Below the pieces are notes generated by a model. It was not told where the DNA came from. It did no database searches and saw only the letters and a program-made list of their open reading frames with translations. Shown in pieces: positions 16,724 through 25,574 of a stretch of 64,000 nt of DNA. Every line of letters begins with the position of its first letter. The first letter of the stretch is position 1. The stretch is from CAIYXB01 sp038146805 (GTDB lineage Bacteria > Cyanobacteriota > Vampirovibrionia > LMEP-6097), in NCBI GenBank assembly GCA_038146805.1, contig JAYQSH010000005.1:558001-622000 (forward strand), read 5' to 3'. The position numbers were made by a program, and so were the translations under genes.

Positions 16724-18264
16724 TTGACAATTATCGTTTCTTCTTGAATGAAGCCAGTGTCTAAATCTTCAAGATAAATTGAAAAACTAACATCTGCTTT
16801 GTTTCTTAAATTTGCAAAATCTGGATGCTGGATAAATTTTCTTCTGCGAGCTAATTTGACTTGTATTTTTCTGCTGCCTTTCTTAATACTATGTGTGTTA
16901 CCCCATTTGAACTTTATTAATTCTGGGTAATCAGTTGAAAGCCTTATGTTGAGCGGAGTTTCTTTGTTAATCTTAATAATTTTTATTTTGCTGTACTTGA
17001 CTTTATCCCTTTTAAGATTAATGCTTTTGCAATTGACCAAGCGACCAGAAACTAAAAAACTTGCGTTGATATCATTGTTTGTTTGAAAACAGTTTGCTGC
17101 AATATCAATATTAATATTCTTTTTTTCTCCGGCGCTTAAAGTAAATGGTGTTAGAGTCGAGATTGCTTCTTCGTAGTTTAAAAATTTATTGCCAGATTCT
17201 GGGTCAAAAAAACGTGGTTGAAAATAACTATAGCGATGTTCCATACCAATTGACGATCCCCCTTGAAAGCTAGAATTGATTGGTTCAGCAAACAAAATAT
17301 AATCACCTGGAAGTAAATTTGGAATCACATAATTGCCTTGACCTTGCCCATCAACATCGCTTGGAGAAGCGACTGCATAAAGTTTTGGATTTACTTCATC
17401 CACTTTATAAGCAACAATATTAGCGTTTGTTACCTGTGTTTTTTTTCTATTTTTTATTGAGCCAGAGATTTGAGCAAAATTGTTTATTTCTGATGCTTTT
17501 GGATAAGCTAGTTTGACTGCTGCTATATCATCTTGATGCAGTATTGCTTCAGGGTTTGCTGCGATAGGAAACATTACAGGGATATCAAGCCAATCACCTG
17601 CATCATTTAAAAAATCTTCAAGATTTCCACCTTGGGTATGGTCAATGCCAAACATATGTGCAAATTCATGCAGTATAGTTGTCGTTAATATCTTTGTTAA
17701 CTCTGCTTTAGTTTCTTGAACATTTGCACGATTAAATAAAAAACCATTTAATAATGATTGAGCTTCTTTTGTGGAGCTGATTTGCCCATTTGTTAAATTG
17801 TATGCAATAGGTGTTGCATAACCAAGCGTGTATTGTTTAGCGTTAGTCCCATAGAGTTCGTCTATTATTGAACCATCTTCATCTAAGATGATTAAATTAA
17901 AACCTTGTATTTCGTCTAAGTATGTATTTAAGTTTGTTGTTGTTATATCTGTATCAAGACTAGAACCAAAAAATTTTAAGCTAGATTCATTTTGCCATTG
18001 TGCCAGAGATTCATTGACTATAGCTCGTACTTCATTGTTAGAAAATTCACCAAGGCTTTCTTGGTCGAGTTTATAGACAAAAGCTGTTTCTCCAGCCTCA
18101 TTGCTTGTAAAGAGCGGGAAACTTAAAAAATCTTTTAAACAGGTGTTTAAATTATAGAAAAAGTTTGCATGGTAGCATACGGGTATAATGCTGGCTGATT
18201 GTGTTTTAGCGTTTGCTAAAAATAAATATAATGCGATAAAAAAAACAGTTTTAAGCTTGTTCAT
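16720..18264 (-). CDS. Secreted zinc metalloprotease (matrixin-like)
   Basis: A 514-residue protein with an N-terminal signal peptide (about 1-24). The catalytic zinc site HEFAHMFGIDH lies at residues 199-209 and is followed by a Met-turn (VMFP) near residue 232, which fits the metzincin/matrixin plan of reprolysin- and matrixin-like enzymes. After about residue 260 there are beta-rich repeats (NAQISGSIKNRKKTQVTNANIVAYKV... resembles a carboxypeptidase-regulatory/prealbumin-like fold) up to the C-terminus. It overlaps the upstream secreted-protein gene by 14 bp, so the two are co-expressed. Confidence 0.8.
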   Translation of the reverse strand: MNKLKTVFFIALYLFLANAKTQSASIIPVCYHANFFYNLNTCLKDFLSFPLFTSNEAGETAFVYKLDQESLGEFSNNEVRAIVNESLAQWQNESSLKFFGSSLDTDITTTNLNTYLDEIQGFNLIILDEDGSIIDELYGTNAKQYTLGYATPIAYNLTNGQISSTKEAQSLLNGFLFNRANVQETKAELTKILTTTILHEFAHMFGIDHTQGGNLEDFLNDAGDWLDIPVMFPIAANPEAILHQDDIAAVKLAYPKASEINNFAQISGSIKNRKKTQVTNANIVAYKVDEVNPKLYAVASPSDVDGQGQGNYVIPNLLPGDYILFAEPINSSFQGGSSIGMEHRYSYFQPRFFDPESGNKFLNYEEAISTLTPFTLSAGEKKNINIDIAANCFQTNNDINASFLVSGRLVNCKSINLKRDKVKYSKIKIIKINKETPLNIRLSTDYPELIKFKWGNTHSIKKGSRKIQVKLARRRKFIQHPDFANLRNKADVSFSIYLEDLDTGFIQEETIIVN

Positions 18265-18784
18265 TTTTCATTTTGTTTTTTTGTCGAGGACTGTTTTTTC
18301 TTCTGTTTTTTCTTTTTTTCTTTTTGGGTTTGTAATCATTGTTTTTTATTAACCTAGATGTTGCCTCTCCGTAACTTAGTTTTAATGAAAAATACTCTTT
18401 GGTGTGTATGTCCTTGACAATGACTTCTCTTTTTTTGAAGTCAATATCAACAATTTTAAAAGTTTCATTTAAAGGATCACCAATTTTATATTCAACTGCT
18501 TCAGAAAATAAATTACCTGCTCTAATATTGTTTGATCTTTTGATTAGAGCCCTTGGGTTTTTTGAGTTACCAAAAATAGTAGATAAATAAAACTCGTTAT
18601 AATCAGGTTTTACATGGTCTTGTGCTAACTCATAAAGTTTTAAAGGAGCTGTTTCTAATAAATCTCCTTGTTTTGTATATTTTTCTGGATCTAAGCTTCC
18701 GCCTTTATCATAAGGAAAAACCACTTTTGCTTTTGCTATTAAACAAAACATCATTAATATGAAAGTGAGCTTTATTTTGCGCAT
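18251..18784 (-). CDS. Exported protein of unknown function, partner of the metalloprotease
   Basis: A 177-residue protein with a short signal peptide (about 1-19, ending AKA). A mixed middle region contains KIGDPLNETFKIVDIDFKKREVIV, and the last 35 residues are strongly basic (KPKKKKRKNRRKN). No family recognised. The gene starts the two-gene unit with the metalloprotease; it might be a chaperone, inhibitor or surface anchor for it, but that is inference from position only. Confidence 0.7.
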   Translation of the reverse strand: MRKIKLTFILMMFCLIAKAKVVFPYDKGGSLDPEKYTKQGDLLETAPLKLYELAQDHVKPDYNEFYLSTIFGNSKNPRALIKRSNNIRAGNLFSEAVEYKIGDPLNETFKIVDIDFKKREVIVKDIHTKEYFSLKLSYGEATSRLIKNNDYKPKKKKRKNRRKNSPRQKNKMKNEQA

Positions 18785-18790
18785 GACTTT

Positions 18791-18796
18791 ATTATA
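18791..18796 (-). promoter_or_regulatory. Leaderless promoter -10 element of the secreted protein/metalloprotease unit
   Basis: TATAAT on the minus strand with 6 nt (AAAGTC) between it and the ATG at 18784. The start site of transcription would fall at the initiation codon. Confidence 0.6.
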
Positions 18797-18804
18797 TAGC
18801 TTTA

Positions 18805-19980
18805 TTATGCCCTGTTTTGCTTAGCAAATTTAGGTCTTAATATAATTGAAAACTCAGTACCTTCATTAATTTGGCTTTTACAGTGTATTTTGCCGCCGTG
18901 CGCTTCGATAATTTCTTTACAGATCCATAAACCTAAGCCAGAACCGCTAATAAAGTTTTTTTGAACATTATCACAGCGAAAAAATTTATCAAAGATTTTT
19001 TCTAGGTCCACAGCCGTTATACCGGGTCCATTGTCCTTGACGCTAATTTTTATTTGGTTTTCGGCTTCTTGTTTTATTTCACAAATTATTTTTGTATCTT
19101 CTTTTTGCGAGTATTTAATAGCATTTGTAAATAAATTAACCATTACTCTAAATAAAGCTGCTTCATCACAATTAAGGTCTTCAAGTTTGGTATCAATTAA
19201 CCATGAAATTTCAGCTTTTTGGTTTGGCTTCTAAGATGCTTTCCACGCTTTAAAACATAAGTCCTCTAAAGATACTAGTGAAAAGTTTTTCTGGTCGACT
19301 AAATTGCCGTTTTTGATTTTGGCAAAGTCCAAAAAGTTATCAACAATACCCCCAAGCCTTTGAGTGGCAAAAAAGATTTCTTTTAGATATTTGTTTTGAT
19401 CTTCTGCTTTAATTTTATTGTTCAAAATTAATTCACTAAAACCCATGATATTTGCGAGCGGTGTTCTTAGCTCGTGTGACACTATGCTTAGGGTGTTGTT
19501 GAGTTTCTCTTCTAATAGTGTTGACTCTTGGCTATGGCTAATTAAGTCATTGATAGTCTTTTCTTTGGCAATCAAATTACTTATAAAATTGTTGTGAATT
19601 TCTAAGAGCTTTAGATTTTCGATCTCGCCAACAAAAACAAAAAAAGCTAGCATATGTTGGTTAATAAAACTAGCAAAAAAAGTTTTATCTTTTTTCTTAA
19701 TTTGTTTTTTATTTTTTAATTCAAGAAGAAAATTTTCATCAATCAAGGAACAAGTAACTTCTATATCAGTATTATTTAAAAAAGAATGTAGTTCTAATTT
19801 TTGATTGAAAAGACTAAAAAAGATTATATTTTTTAGATCTAAAGTTTTTGCGATTAAAGAATTTGCTTCTTGAATTGTTTTATCTAAATCTTGGGTTTGA
19901 ATATTTTGCGCGTAGAAATCTAGTAAATACAGAAGCTCTGTGTTTTGATTTGTTTTTGCAATATTTTTTAATATATTCAT
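18805..19980 (-). pseudogene. Sensor histidine kinase interrupted by an in-frame TAG
   Basis: Two open segments are in the same reading frame, separated only by a TAG at codon 250. The first has a GAF-like N-terminal region without membrane spans, then the HisKA phosphoacceptor SHELRTPLANIMGFSELI (His about residue 169). The second starts about 30 codons later and holds the HATPase domain with NLFTNAIKYSQ, VKDNGPGI and GSGLGLWICKEI. The sequence between stop and second segment (KPNQKAEISWLIDTKLEDL) reads as normal kinase, so a single base change explains the break. No response regulator is adjacent. Confidence 0.85.
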
Positions 19981-20058
19981 ATAAAGTTTTTATTTGCTGA
20001 ACTTCTTTTTATATCTTACAATGTCCTTGGACAGCTTTTTAAAAAAGCTAATTAAATT

Positions 20059-21552
20059 ATGGATTTTAAAATTGTATCTCAAGTATTATTACCTGAATTC
20101 TTTGTACTCCTTGGAATTGTGGTTACGATCATCACTAGTCTTTTTCATAAGACCAAAGAACATAATGCGGCTATTGCAGCTGTATTTTTGTTTTTAGCGA
20201 CTCTATCTTGCTATAAGAATTTACTTTTTAGTGAGCTTGCTGGTGAGCATATTTTGTTTGATGGTTTTATTAATGACCACTATTCTTTACTACTAAGATC
20301 ACTTATTTATGGTGTCTGTTTTTTAATTGTTTTAGGTGCTTGTAATTATTTAAAAGTTTTAGAAACTAGTGCAGAATACTATCCGATTATATTGTCAAGC
20401 GCACTTGGTGCAGGGTTTTTGACTGCAACCAATGATTTTCTTTTATTTTTTATTGCTCTAGAAACCCTTGGCTTGGGTGCTATTTTACTAACAGCCTATG
20501 CACGTTTCAATAAAGCTTCAAATGAGGCAGGTATAAAATACCTAATTAGTTCAGCAATTTCCACAGCCTCTTTGCTTTTAGCTGGTTCTTTTATTTATGG
20601 TATGACTGCTTCGACAAATTTTTCTTCTATTGCGGTTCGTATTAGTGAGTTGAATAAATTAGGCTATGTATCACCGCAATTGGTGATTATGATTTCAGTT
20701 TTATTAGTGGCTGTCATTGCTTTTAAGTTAGCGGCAGTACCTTTTCATAATTGGGCTCCTGATGTTTATAGTGGTGCACCAACTTCTACAACTTTGTTTT
20801 TGTCAGTGGTCTCAAAGATAGCTGCTTTTGGAATTGCTATTAGATTTTTCTCAACGGTCTTGGTTTCTCAGCAAGTGCTTACTTTATTGATGATCTTTGC
20901 AGTTCTTTCGATTGTTTTTGGAAATTATATTGGGGTGATTCAGATGATTTCTCGCTCAACGGTAAAAAGACTACTTGCTTATTCTTCAATTGCTCAAGGT
21001 GGATATTTACTTTTAGCTTTTTGTGTTTTTAGTCCTAGCACTTTATCAATGTTGGTTTTATATTTGATTATTTATGCTCTGATGAATACAGGTGCTTTTT
21101 TATGTGCAATATATTTTGAGCAAATCACAGGCTCGACTCGTATCTATGATTACGCAGGCATGATTAAAAAGAGACCGATGATGGTAATAGCATTTGCATT
21201 GTGTTTAATTAGTTTAGCTGGCTTGCCATTAGTTCCAGCGGGCTTTATTGCTAAGTTCTTTTTATTTGCTTCCATCTTTTCATCTGGTTTTAGTTTTGCT
21301 GGTGTTCTCACTTTAATTGGTTTAATTGGTTCAGTTGTAGCTTTGTTTTACTATACTTATTTGATTAAAGTAATGCTTGTTGATGATGTATCAACGGCAG
21401 TAAAAGCTTTGTCTGAAAAAGATGAAAGCCCATCAAGAATGATTCAGTTTGCAACTTTTGCGGCTGTTGCAAAATTGATTTTTGTTGGAATCTTTATGAT
21501 GGATTTCCTAAAAAACATTTCTGCTGATTCCGTGCTAAAAGCAATTTCATAA
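20059..21552 (+). CDS. nuoN: NADH-quinone oxidoreductase subunit N
   Basis: A 497-residue polytopic protein with about 14 hydrophobic spans, the length and pattern of NuoN, an antiporter-like proton-pumping subunit of complex I. Key motifs include FFIALETLGLGAILLTAYAR, EAGIKYLISSAIS with the conserved Glu/Lys pair, AVPFHNWAPDVYSGAPT, VKRLLAYSSIAQGGYLL and SLAGLPLVPAGFIAKFFLF. It stands alone; no other nuo gene is in the window. The cation-efflux gene follows after 3 bp. Confidence 0.92.
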   Translation: MDFKIVSQVLLPEFFVLLGIVVTIITSLFHKTKEHNAAIAAVFLFLATLSCYKNLLFSELAGEHILFDGFINDHYSLLLRSLIYGVCFLIVLGACNYLKVLETSAEYYPIILSSALGAGFLTATNDFLLFFIALETLGLGAILLTAYARFNKASNEAGIKYLISSAISTASLLLAGSFIYGMTASTNFSSIAVRISELNKLGYVSPQLVIMISVLLVAVIAFKLAAVPFHNWAPDVYSGAPTSTTLFLSVVSKIAAFGIAIRFFSTVLVSQQVLTLLMIFAVLSIVFGNYIGVIQMISRSTVKRLLAYSSIAQGGYLLLAFCVFSPSTLSMLVLYLIIYALMNTGAFLCAIYFEQITGSTRIYDYAGMIKKRPMMVIAFALCLISLAGLPLVPAGFIAKFFLFASIFSSGFSFAGVLTLIGLIGSVVALFYYTYLIKVMLVDDVSTAVKALSEKDESPSRMIQFATFAAVAKLIFVGIFMMDFLKNISADSVLKAIS

Positions 21553-21555
21553 ACA

Positions 21556-22428
21556 ATGCATTTAAGTGTCATCAATTCAAAACCTAAAATCAAGAAAATT
21601 TTAAAATGGATTTTAGTTTTAAATATCTTGGTCGCTGTAATTAAGTTTTTTATTGGTTTTAAAGCAGGTTCTTTAAGTATTATTGGTGATGCAACTCATT
21701 CAAGCATTGATAGCTTAAATAATGTTGTTGCTTTAGTAGCGATCAAAATCGCCTCTGCGCCGCCAGATGAAGACCATCCTTATGGACACAATAAATTTGA
21801 AACATTGGGCGCACTTGCTATTGTTGCTTTTTTGGCAATTACTTCTTTTGAACTTATCGAAAAAGCAATAATTCGTTTTATTCATCCAGTACAGCTCCCT
21901 AATATTGATAACCAAATTTTATATTTGCTTGCTTTTACTTTGCTTATCAATATCTTTGTTTGGCTTTATGAAAAGCAATCAGCTAAAAAATACCAAAGTG
22001 AAATTTTGGCAGCTGATGCCGCGCATACTTTTTCTGATATTTTAGTAACAGTCTCTATTTTGCTCAGTGCCTTTTTTATTGCTCAGGGCTATTATTTTTT
22101 AGATCCTTTATTGACTTTAGTAATCGCTTTAGTAATACTTTCTAGTGGTTGGCAAATCATTAAAGGTACTATTCCGATTTTGGTTGATGAAGCTTGGCTA
22201 AAAGAAGAAGAAGTCAAAGATATAATTTTAGCTACGAATAAAGTCGTTGATTTTAGAGCCTTTCGCTCTCGAAAAGTTCATGACTATGCTTTTGTTGAGC
22301 TTGCGGTCAGTTTTGATACTGATTCTCTAAGTGAAGCGCACGCTCTAAGTCACCAAATAGAAGCAAAAATAGTTGAAAAATACGGTAGAGCAAAAATCAC
22401 TATTCATATAGAACCAAAAATTAATTGA
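21556..22428 (+). CDS. Cation diffusion facilitator (CDF) metal transporter
   Basis: A 290-residue protein with six predicted membrane spans and a cytoplasmic C-terminal domain. Metal-site motifs are present: GDATHSSIDSLNN in TM2 and DAAHTFSDI in TM5, plus the CDF signature PDEDHPYGHNKFETLG. The C-terminal part (VHDYAFVELAVSFD...ITIHIEP) is the usual dimeric ferredoxin-like domain. It probably exports Zn, Co, Fe or Mn in exchange for protons; the metal cannot be told from sequence. It is tightly linked to nuoN. Confidence 0.9.
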   Translation: MHLSVINSKPKIKKILKWILVLNILVAVIKFFIGFKAGSLSIIGDATHSSIDSLNNVVALVAIKIASAPPDEDHPYGHNKFETLGALAIVAFLAITSFELIEKAIIRFIHPVQLPNIDNQILYLLAFTLLINIFVWLYEKQSAKKYQSEILAADAAHTFSDILVTVSILLSAFFIAQGYYFLDPLLTLVIALVILSSGWQIIKGTIPILVDEAWLKEEEVKDIILATNKVVDFRAFRSRKVHDYAFVELAVSFDTDSLSEAHALSHQIEAKIVEKYGRAKITIHIEPKIN

Positions 22429-22522
22429 CAATTTATAAAAAGAATTTTAGTTTTTAATTATTGAAGGAAATTCCTAAAAGTCAACAAATCCTCTACCATA
22501 TTTAGAAGAGTTCAATCAACTT

Positions 22523-22969
22523 TTGCAATCTCTAAATTCAGGGAATCGAGGTTTATCTATTGGATATGGTTCTAATTTTGAGATTTGTGGTGAAGCTGGG
22601 GAGCCTGTCGCCTTGGAAAAACAGGCAGCAAAAATAGTTAATTATCAAAGCCATGAAGAAGCAATGTCTGTTGATATTTTAGTGCAATTAAAGTCAAAAT
22701 CTAACGCTCCTTTTTTTCGCTATATACCTTTACAAATAAAATCAGATACATCAACTGGCTTTGATGAAACAAAGCGTTATATTACTTTCTCTGCTTCACA
22801 AAAACAAGAAATACAAGAATTGCTTCCTCAATTAATGTGCTATCTTGAACATTCTCAAGAAAGCGGTGAATTATTAAGCTTAAAAAGCCCATATCAAAAT
22901 TTGTCTTTTACCAAGCGAGTATCTGCCATGGTAAAAGCAGGTTTTTTAACCCCAGTGCTAGCTCCATAA
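22523..22969 (+). CDS. Protein of unknown function
   Basis: At least 148 residues from TTG 22523, soluble, with no recognised motif. The frame is open upstream to about 22477 and that stretch (NPLPYLEEFNQLL) looks like real protein, so the true start is probably farther 5'. A GAAGGAAATTCC region near 22463 might hold the start if one base has been lost in between, which would make this another frameshifted gene. Confidence 0.5.
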   Translation: MQSLNSGNRGLSIGYGSNFEICGEAGEPVALEKQAAKIVNYQSHEEAMSVDILVQLKSKSNAPFFRYIPLQIKSDTSTGFDETKRYITFSASQKQEIQELLPQLMCYLEHSQESGELLSLKSPYQNLSFTKRVSAMVKAGFLTPVLAP

Positions 22970-23021
22970 TTTTCTTATTGAACTTTGTGGGCATCGTTTA
23001 AAAATGTTATTATTCAATATT

Positions 23022-23552
23022 ATGAATATCAAAGGAAAAGCATTAAAACTTTTAACATCTAATATAGATACCGATCAAATTATTCCTGCACGTCATTTAA
23101 CAGGTATTACGAAGACAGGCCTTGGTATTTATTTGTTTGAAGATGTACCAAATAATCCTTTAGATGCAATTGAGCATGAAGATTGTAAAGTTGTTTTGAC
23201 TTTAGAAAATTTTGGTTGTGGCTCATCTCGTGAGCATGCAGTTTGGGCAATTGCAGATCGTGGTTTTCAGGCTGTCATAGCTGTTTCTTTTGCAAGAATT
23301 TTTGAAGAAAATTGTTATAACAATGCTGTAGTTCCGGTGAAACTTTCTCAAGCTGAAATTGAAGAAATAGCAGCAGCAGATACTGATATTGAAATTGATG
23401 TTGAAAAACAAATTTTAAAAACTAATGCTAAAGAATATAACTTTGCATTAGATGAATTAAAAAAACAGTTTATTTTAAAGGGCGGCTTTATGAAATTTCT
23501 TGAAGCAAAAGTCCCTAACGTAAAAGACTGGGCTGCAGCTCATTCTAAGTAA
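23022..23552 (+). CDS. leuD: 3-isopropylmalate dehydratase small subunit
   Basis: A 176-residue small subunit of the leucine-pathway aconitase-type isomerase (LeuC/LeuD). It has NIDTDQIIPARHL near the start, the NFGCGSSREHAVWAI substrate-binding loop and SFARIFEENCYNNA; all are diagnostic. I chose ATG 23022 (MNIKGKA) over ATG 23004. leuC is not in the window. The small-subunit form of about 170 residues is typical of the archaeal/cyanobacterial-type LeuD. Confidence 0.92.
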   Translation: MNIKGKALKLLTSNIDTDQIIPARHLTGITKTGLGIYLFEDVPNNPLDAIEHEDCKVVLTLENFGCGSSREHAVWAIADRGFQAVIAVSFARIFEENCYNNAVVPVKLSQAEIEEIAAADTDIEIDVEKQILKTNAKEYNFALDELKKQFILKGGFMKFLEAKVPNVKDWAAAHSK

Positions 23553-24852
23553 AAATAGCTTGCATTAATTTGAAAGTTTCTTCTTTGCTTATTACTTCTT
23601 GTGTGCTTTGTTGAAGTAGATTTATGATTTTTGGGTAGGCTTTAACGGCTTTGTCTATTTCAGGGTTTGAGCCTCTTTGATATGCTCCAATATTGATTAA
23701 ATCTTGTGCTTCATTATAAACAGCAAGTAAACCTCTAATTTTTGCGCTTAAATCTTTGTGTTCTTGAGAAACAATATTGGGCATTACCCTACTAACTGAT
23801 TGTAGTATATCAATGGCAGGAAAATGATTTTTGTGGGCAAGGTCCCGGCTTAAAACAATATGACCATCTAAAACACCTCTTGCTAAATCGGCAATAGGTT
23901 CATTCATATCGTCTCCCTCAACAAGAACTGTATATAAAGCTGTGATAGTACCATTCTCTGAAGTGCCAGATCTCTCTAATAGCTTTGGTAATAAAGCAAA
24001 AACAGAAGGTGTGTAACCTCTTGTTGCTGGCGGCTCTCCGATTGCTAAGCCAACTTCTCTTTGTGCGATTGCGATTCGAGTAACGCTATCCAGCATGAGT
24101 AAAACGTTTTTACCTTTTTTATCTCTAAAATATTCAGCGATGGAATGTGCAAACAAAGCAGCTTTAATTCTTAGTAAGCTTGGTTCGTTACCAGTTGCAA
24201 CTATAACAATAGATTTTTTTAACCCTTCTTCGCCAAGACTTTCTTCGATGAATTCACGAACTTCCCTACCTCGCTCACCAATTAGAGCAATGACATTGAT
24301 ATCAGCGTCAGAGTGTTTGGCAATCATACCCATTAGTGTTGATTTTCCCACCCCTGAGCCAGCAAAGACTCCCATTCTTTGTCCTTTGCCACAAGTCAAA
24401 ATCCCGTCTATGGCTTTAACACCAAAATGCAGTGGGCTTTCAATTCTTTGTCTTGTTAAAGGGTTTGGAGCATCTTTATTTTGAGAAACAGTTGTTCTTA
24501 ATCGAAGTTTTAGATCTTTATCTATAGGCTCACCTAGAGCATTTATTACCCTGCCAATTAATTCCTCGCCAACTTTAATTGAGACTTCTTCTTTGCTTGG
24601 AATTACCTCTGCACCCATTTGTATATTATGGATTTCACCCAGTGGCATGAGTAAGGTGTAATCATCTTTAAAGCCAACAACTTCTGCTTTAATATCATGT
24701 TGTAGCGATTTTATAATACAAAGCTCTCCTAATTGAACTTTTAGACCTTGCGCTTCTATCATAAGCCCAATGATTTTAGAAACCCTTCCAAGTGATCTTA
24801 TGGTTTCAGCTTTTTCTATTTTTTGTTCTAATTTTTCTAGGTCTAATTTCAT
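23545..24852 (-). CDS. fliI: Flagellum-specific ATP synthase (export ATPase)
   Basis: A 435-residue RecA/F1-type ATPase that powers flagellar protein export. Visible: GVKAIDGILTCGKGQRMG, Walker A FAGSGVGKSTLMG, ALIGERGREVREFI, Walker B VLLMLDSVTRIAIAQREVGLAIGEPPATRGY (positions in the protein's middle third) and SGTSENGTITALYTVLVEGDDMNEPIAD. These distinguish FliI/YscN from F-type beta subunits. It overlaps fliH by 4 nt, the normal fliH-fliI coupling. Confidence 0.94.
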   Translation of the reverse strand: MKLDLEKLEQKIEKAETIRSLGRVSKIIGLMIEAQGLKVQLGELCIIKSLQHDIKAEVVGFKDDYTLLMPLGEIHNIQMGAEVIPSKEEVSIKVGEELIGRVINALGEPIDKDLKLRLRTTVSQNKDAPNPLTRQRIESPLHFGVKAIDGILTCGKGQRMGVFAGSGVGKSTLMGMIAKHSDADINVIALIGERGREVREFIEESLGEEGLKKSIVIVATGNEPSLLRIKAALFAHSIAEYFRDKKGKNVLLMLDSVTRIAIAQREVGLAIGEPPATRGYTPSVFALLPKLLERSGTSENGTITALYTVLVEGDDMNEPIADLARGVLDGHIVLSRDLAHKNHFPAIDILQSVSRVMPNIVSQEHKDLSAKIRGLLAVYNEAQDLINIGAYQRGSNPEIDKAVKAYPKIINLLQQSTQEVISKEETFKLMQAIFT

Positions 24853-25565
24853 TTAAGTATTTCTTTTGCCAATTCTTCTAATTGAGCATCTAGCCTTAAA
24901 TCCAGCCTCTGTGACTCTGATTCTAAAATTACTTCTCCAATATTAAAGTTTGGATTTGTTAGAATAGTCAGGTTATTTATACTTGGGCATGTCTCAGCAA
25001 GTTCATCTTTCATTTTATTTAAATGCTGTGAGCTTGTTGCATCAACAATAATTTTCACTTCAGCTTTACTTTCAAGTTTTTTGATACCTTCCTTGATGAA
25101 ATCTATTGCTAGGTTTTCATTGATACTTAAATCTCTTTTTAAAATATGTTTTGCAATTAAAACAATTACTTTATAAATTCTATTTTCTTCTTCATGGAGA
25201 CATTCTTGTCTTTCTTCTTCTATTTTTTCTAGTATTTTACTTGAGCTTGTAAGTAAGCTTGATAATTCGCTGTTTATTGCAGTGAGAGCTTCTTCTTTAC
25301 CAATCTGGAAGCCTTTCTCGTAGGAATCAGCTTTTAGTTTTTCTGCTTCTTCTTGTGCTGTTTTAATGATTTGTTCAGCTTGATTTTGTGCTTCAGTAAT
25401 TATTTGCTGTTTTTGCGATTGGGCAATTTCAGTTGCTTCAAGCAAGTTTTGGTTAATTAGTTCTTCTTTGCTTGGTAAACAAGACAAATCAGCCCCACCA
25501 ATAATAATGTTTTGTTGGTTTTTGAATTCTTTATATTTCTTGATTAGTTTTTTGCTATTGAACAT
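24849..25565 (-). CDS. fliH: Flagellar export apparatus protein FliH
   Basis: A 238-residue protein with the FliH/V-ATPase subunit E plan: a long Gln/Glu/Ala coiled coil (about 35-85, including IITEAQNQAEQIIKTAQEEAEKL) followed by a compact C-terminal domain (KVIVLIAKHILKRDLSIN...). FliH binds FliI and regulates it. Position between fliF and fliI, and the 4-nt overlap with fliI, support the call. Confidence 0.85.
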   Translation of the reverse strand: MFNSKKLIKKYKEFKNQQNIIIGGADLSCLPSKEELINQNLLEATEIAQSQKQQIITEAQNQAEQIIKTAQEEAEKLKADSYEKGFQIGKEEALTAINSELSSLLTSSSKILEKIEEERQECLHEEENRIYKVIVLIAKHILKRDLSINENLAIDFIKEGIKKLESKAEVKIIVDATSSQHLNKMKDELAETCPSINNLTILTNPNFNIGEVILESESQRLDLRLDAQLEELAKEILK

Positions 25566-25574
25566 ATAATTTAC

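Noticed and set aside
18805..19980. Recoding of TAG as an amino acid
   Set aside because: Other genes in the window end in TAG normally, and only one gene has an internal TAG; a nonsense mutation is simpler.
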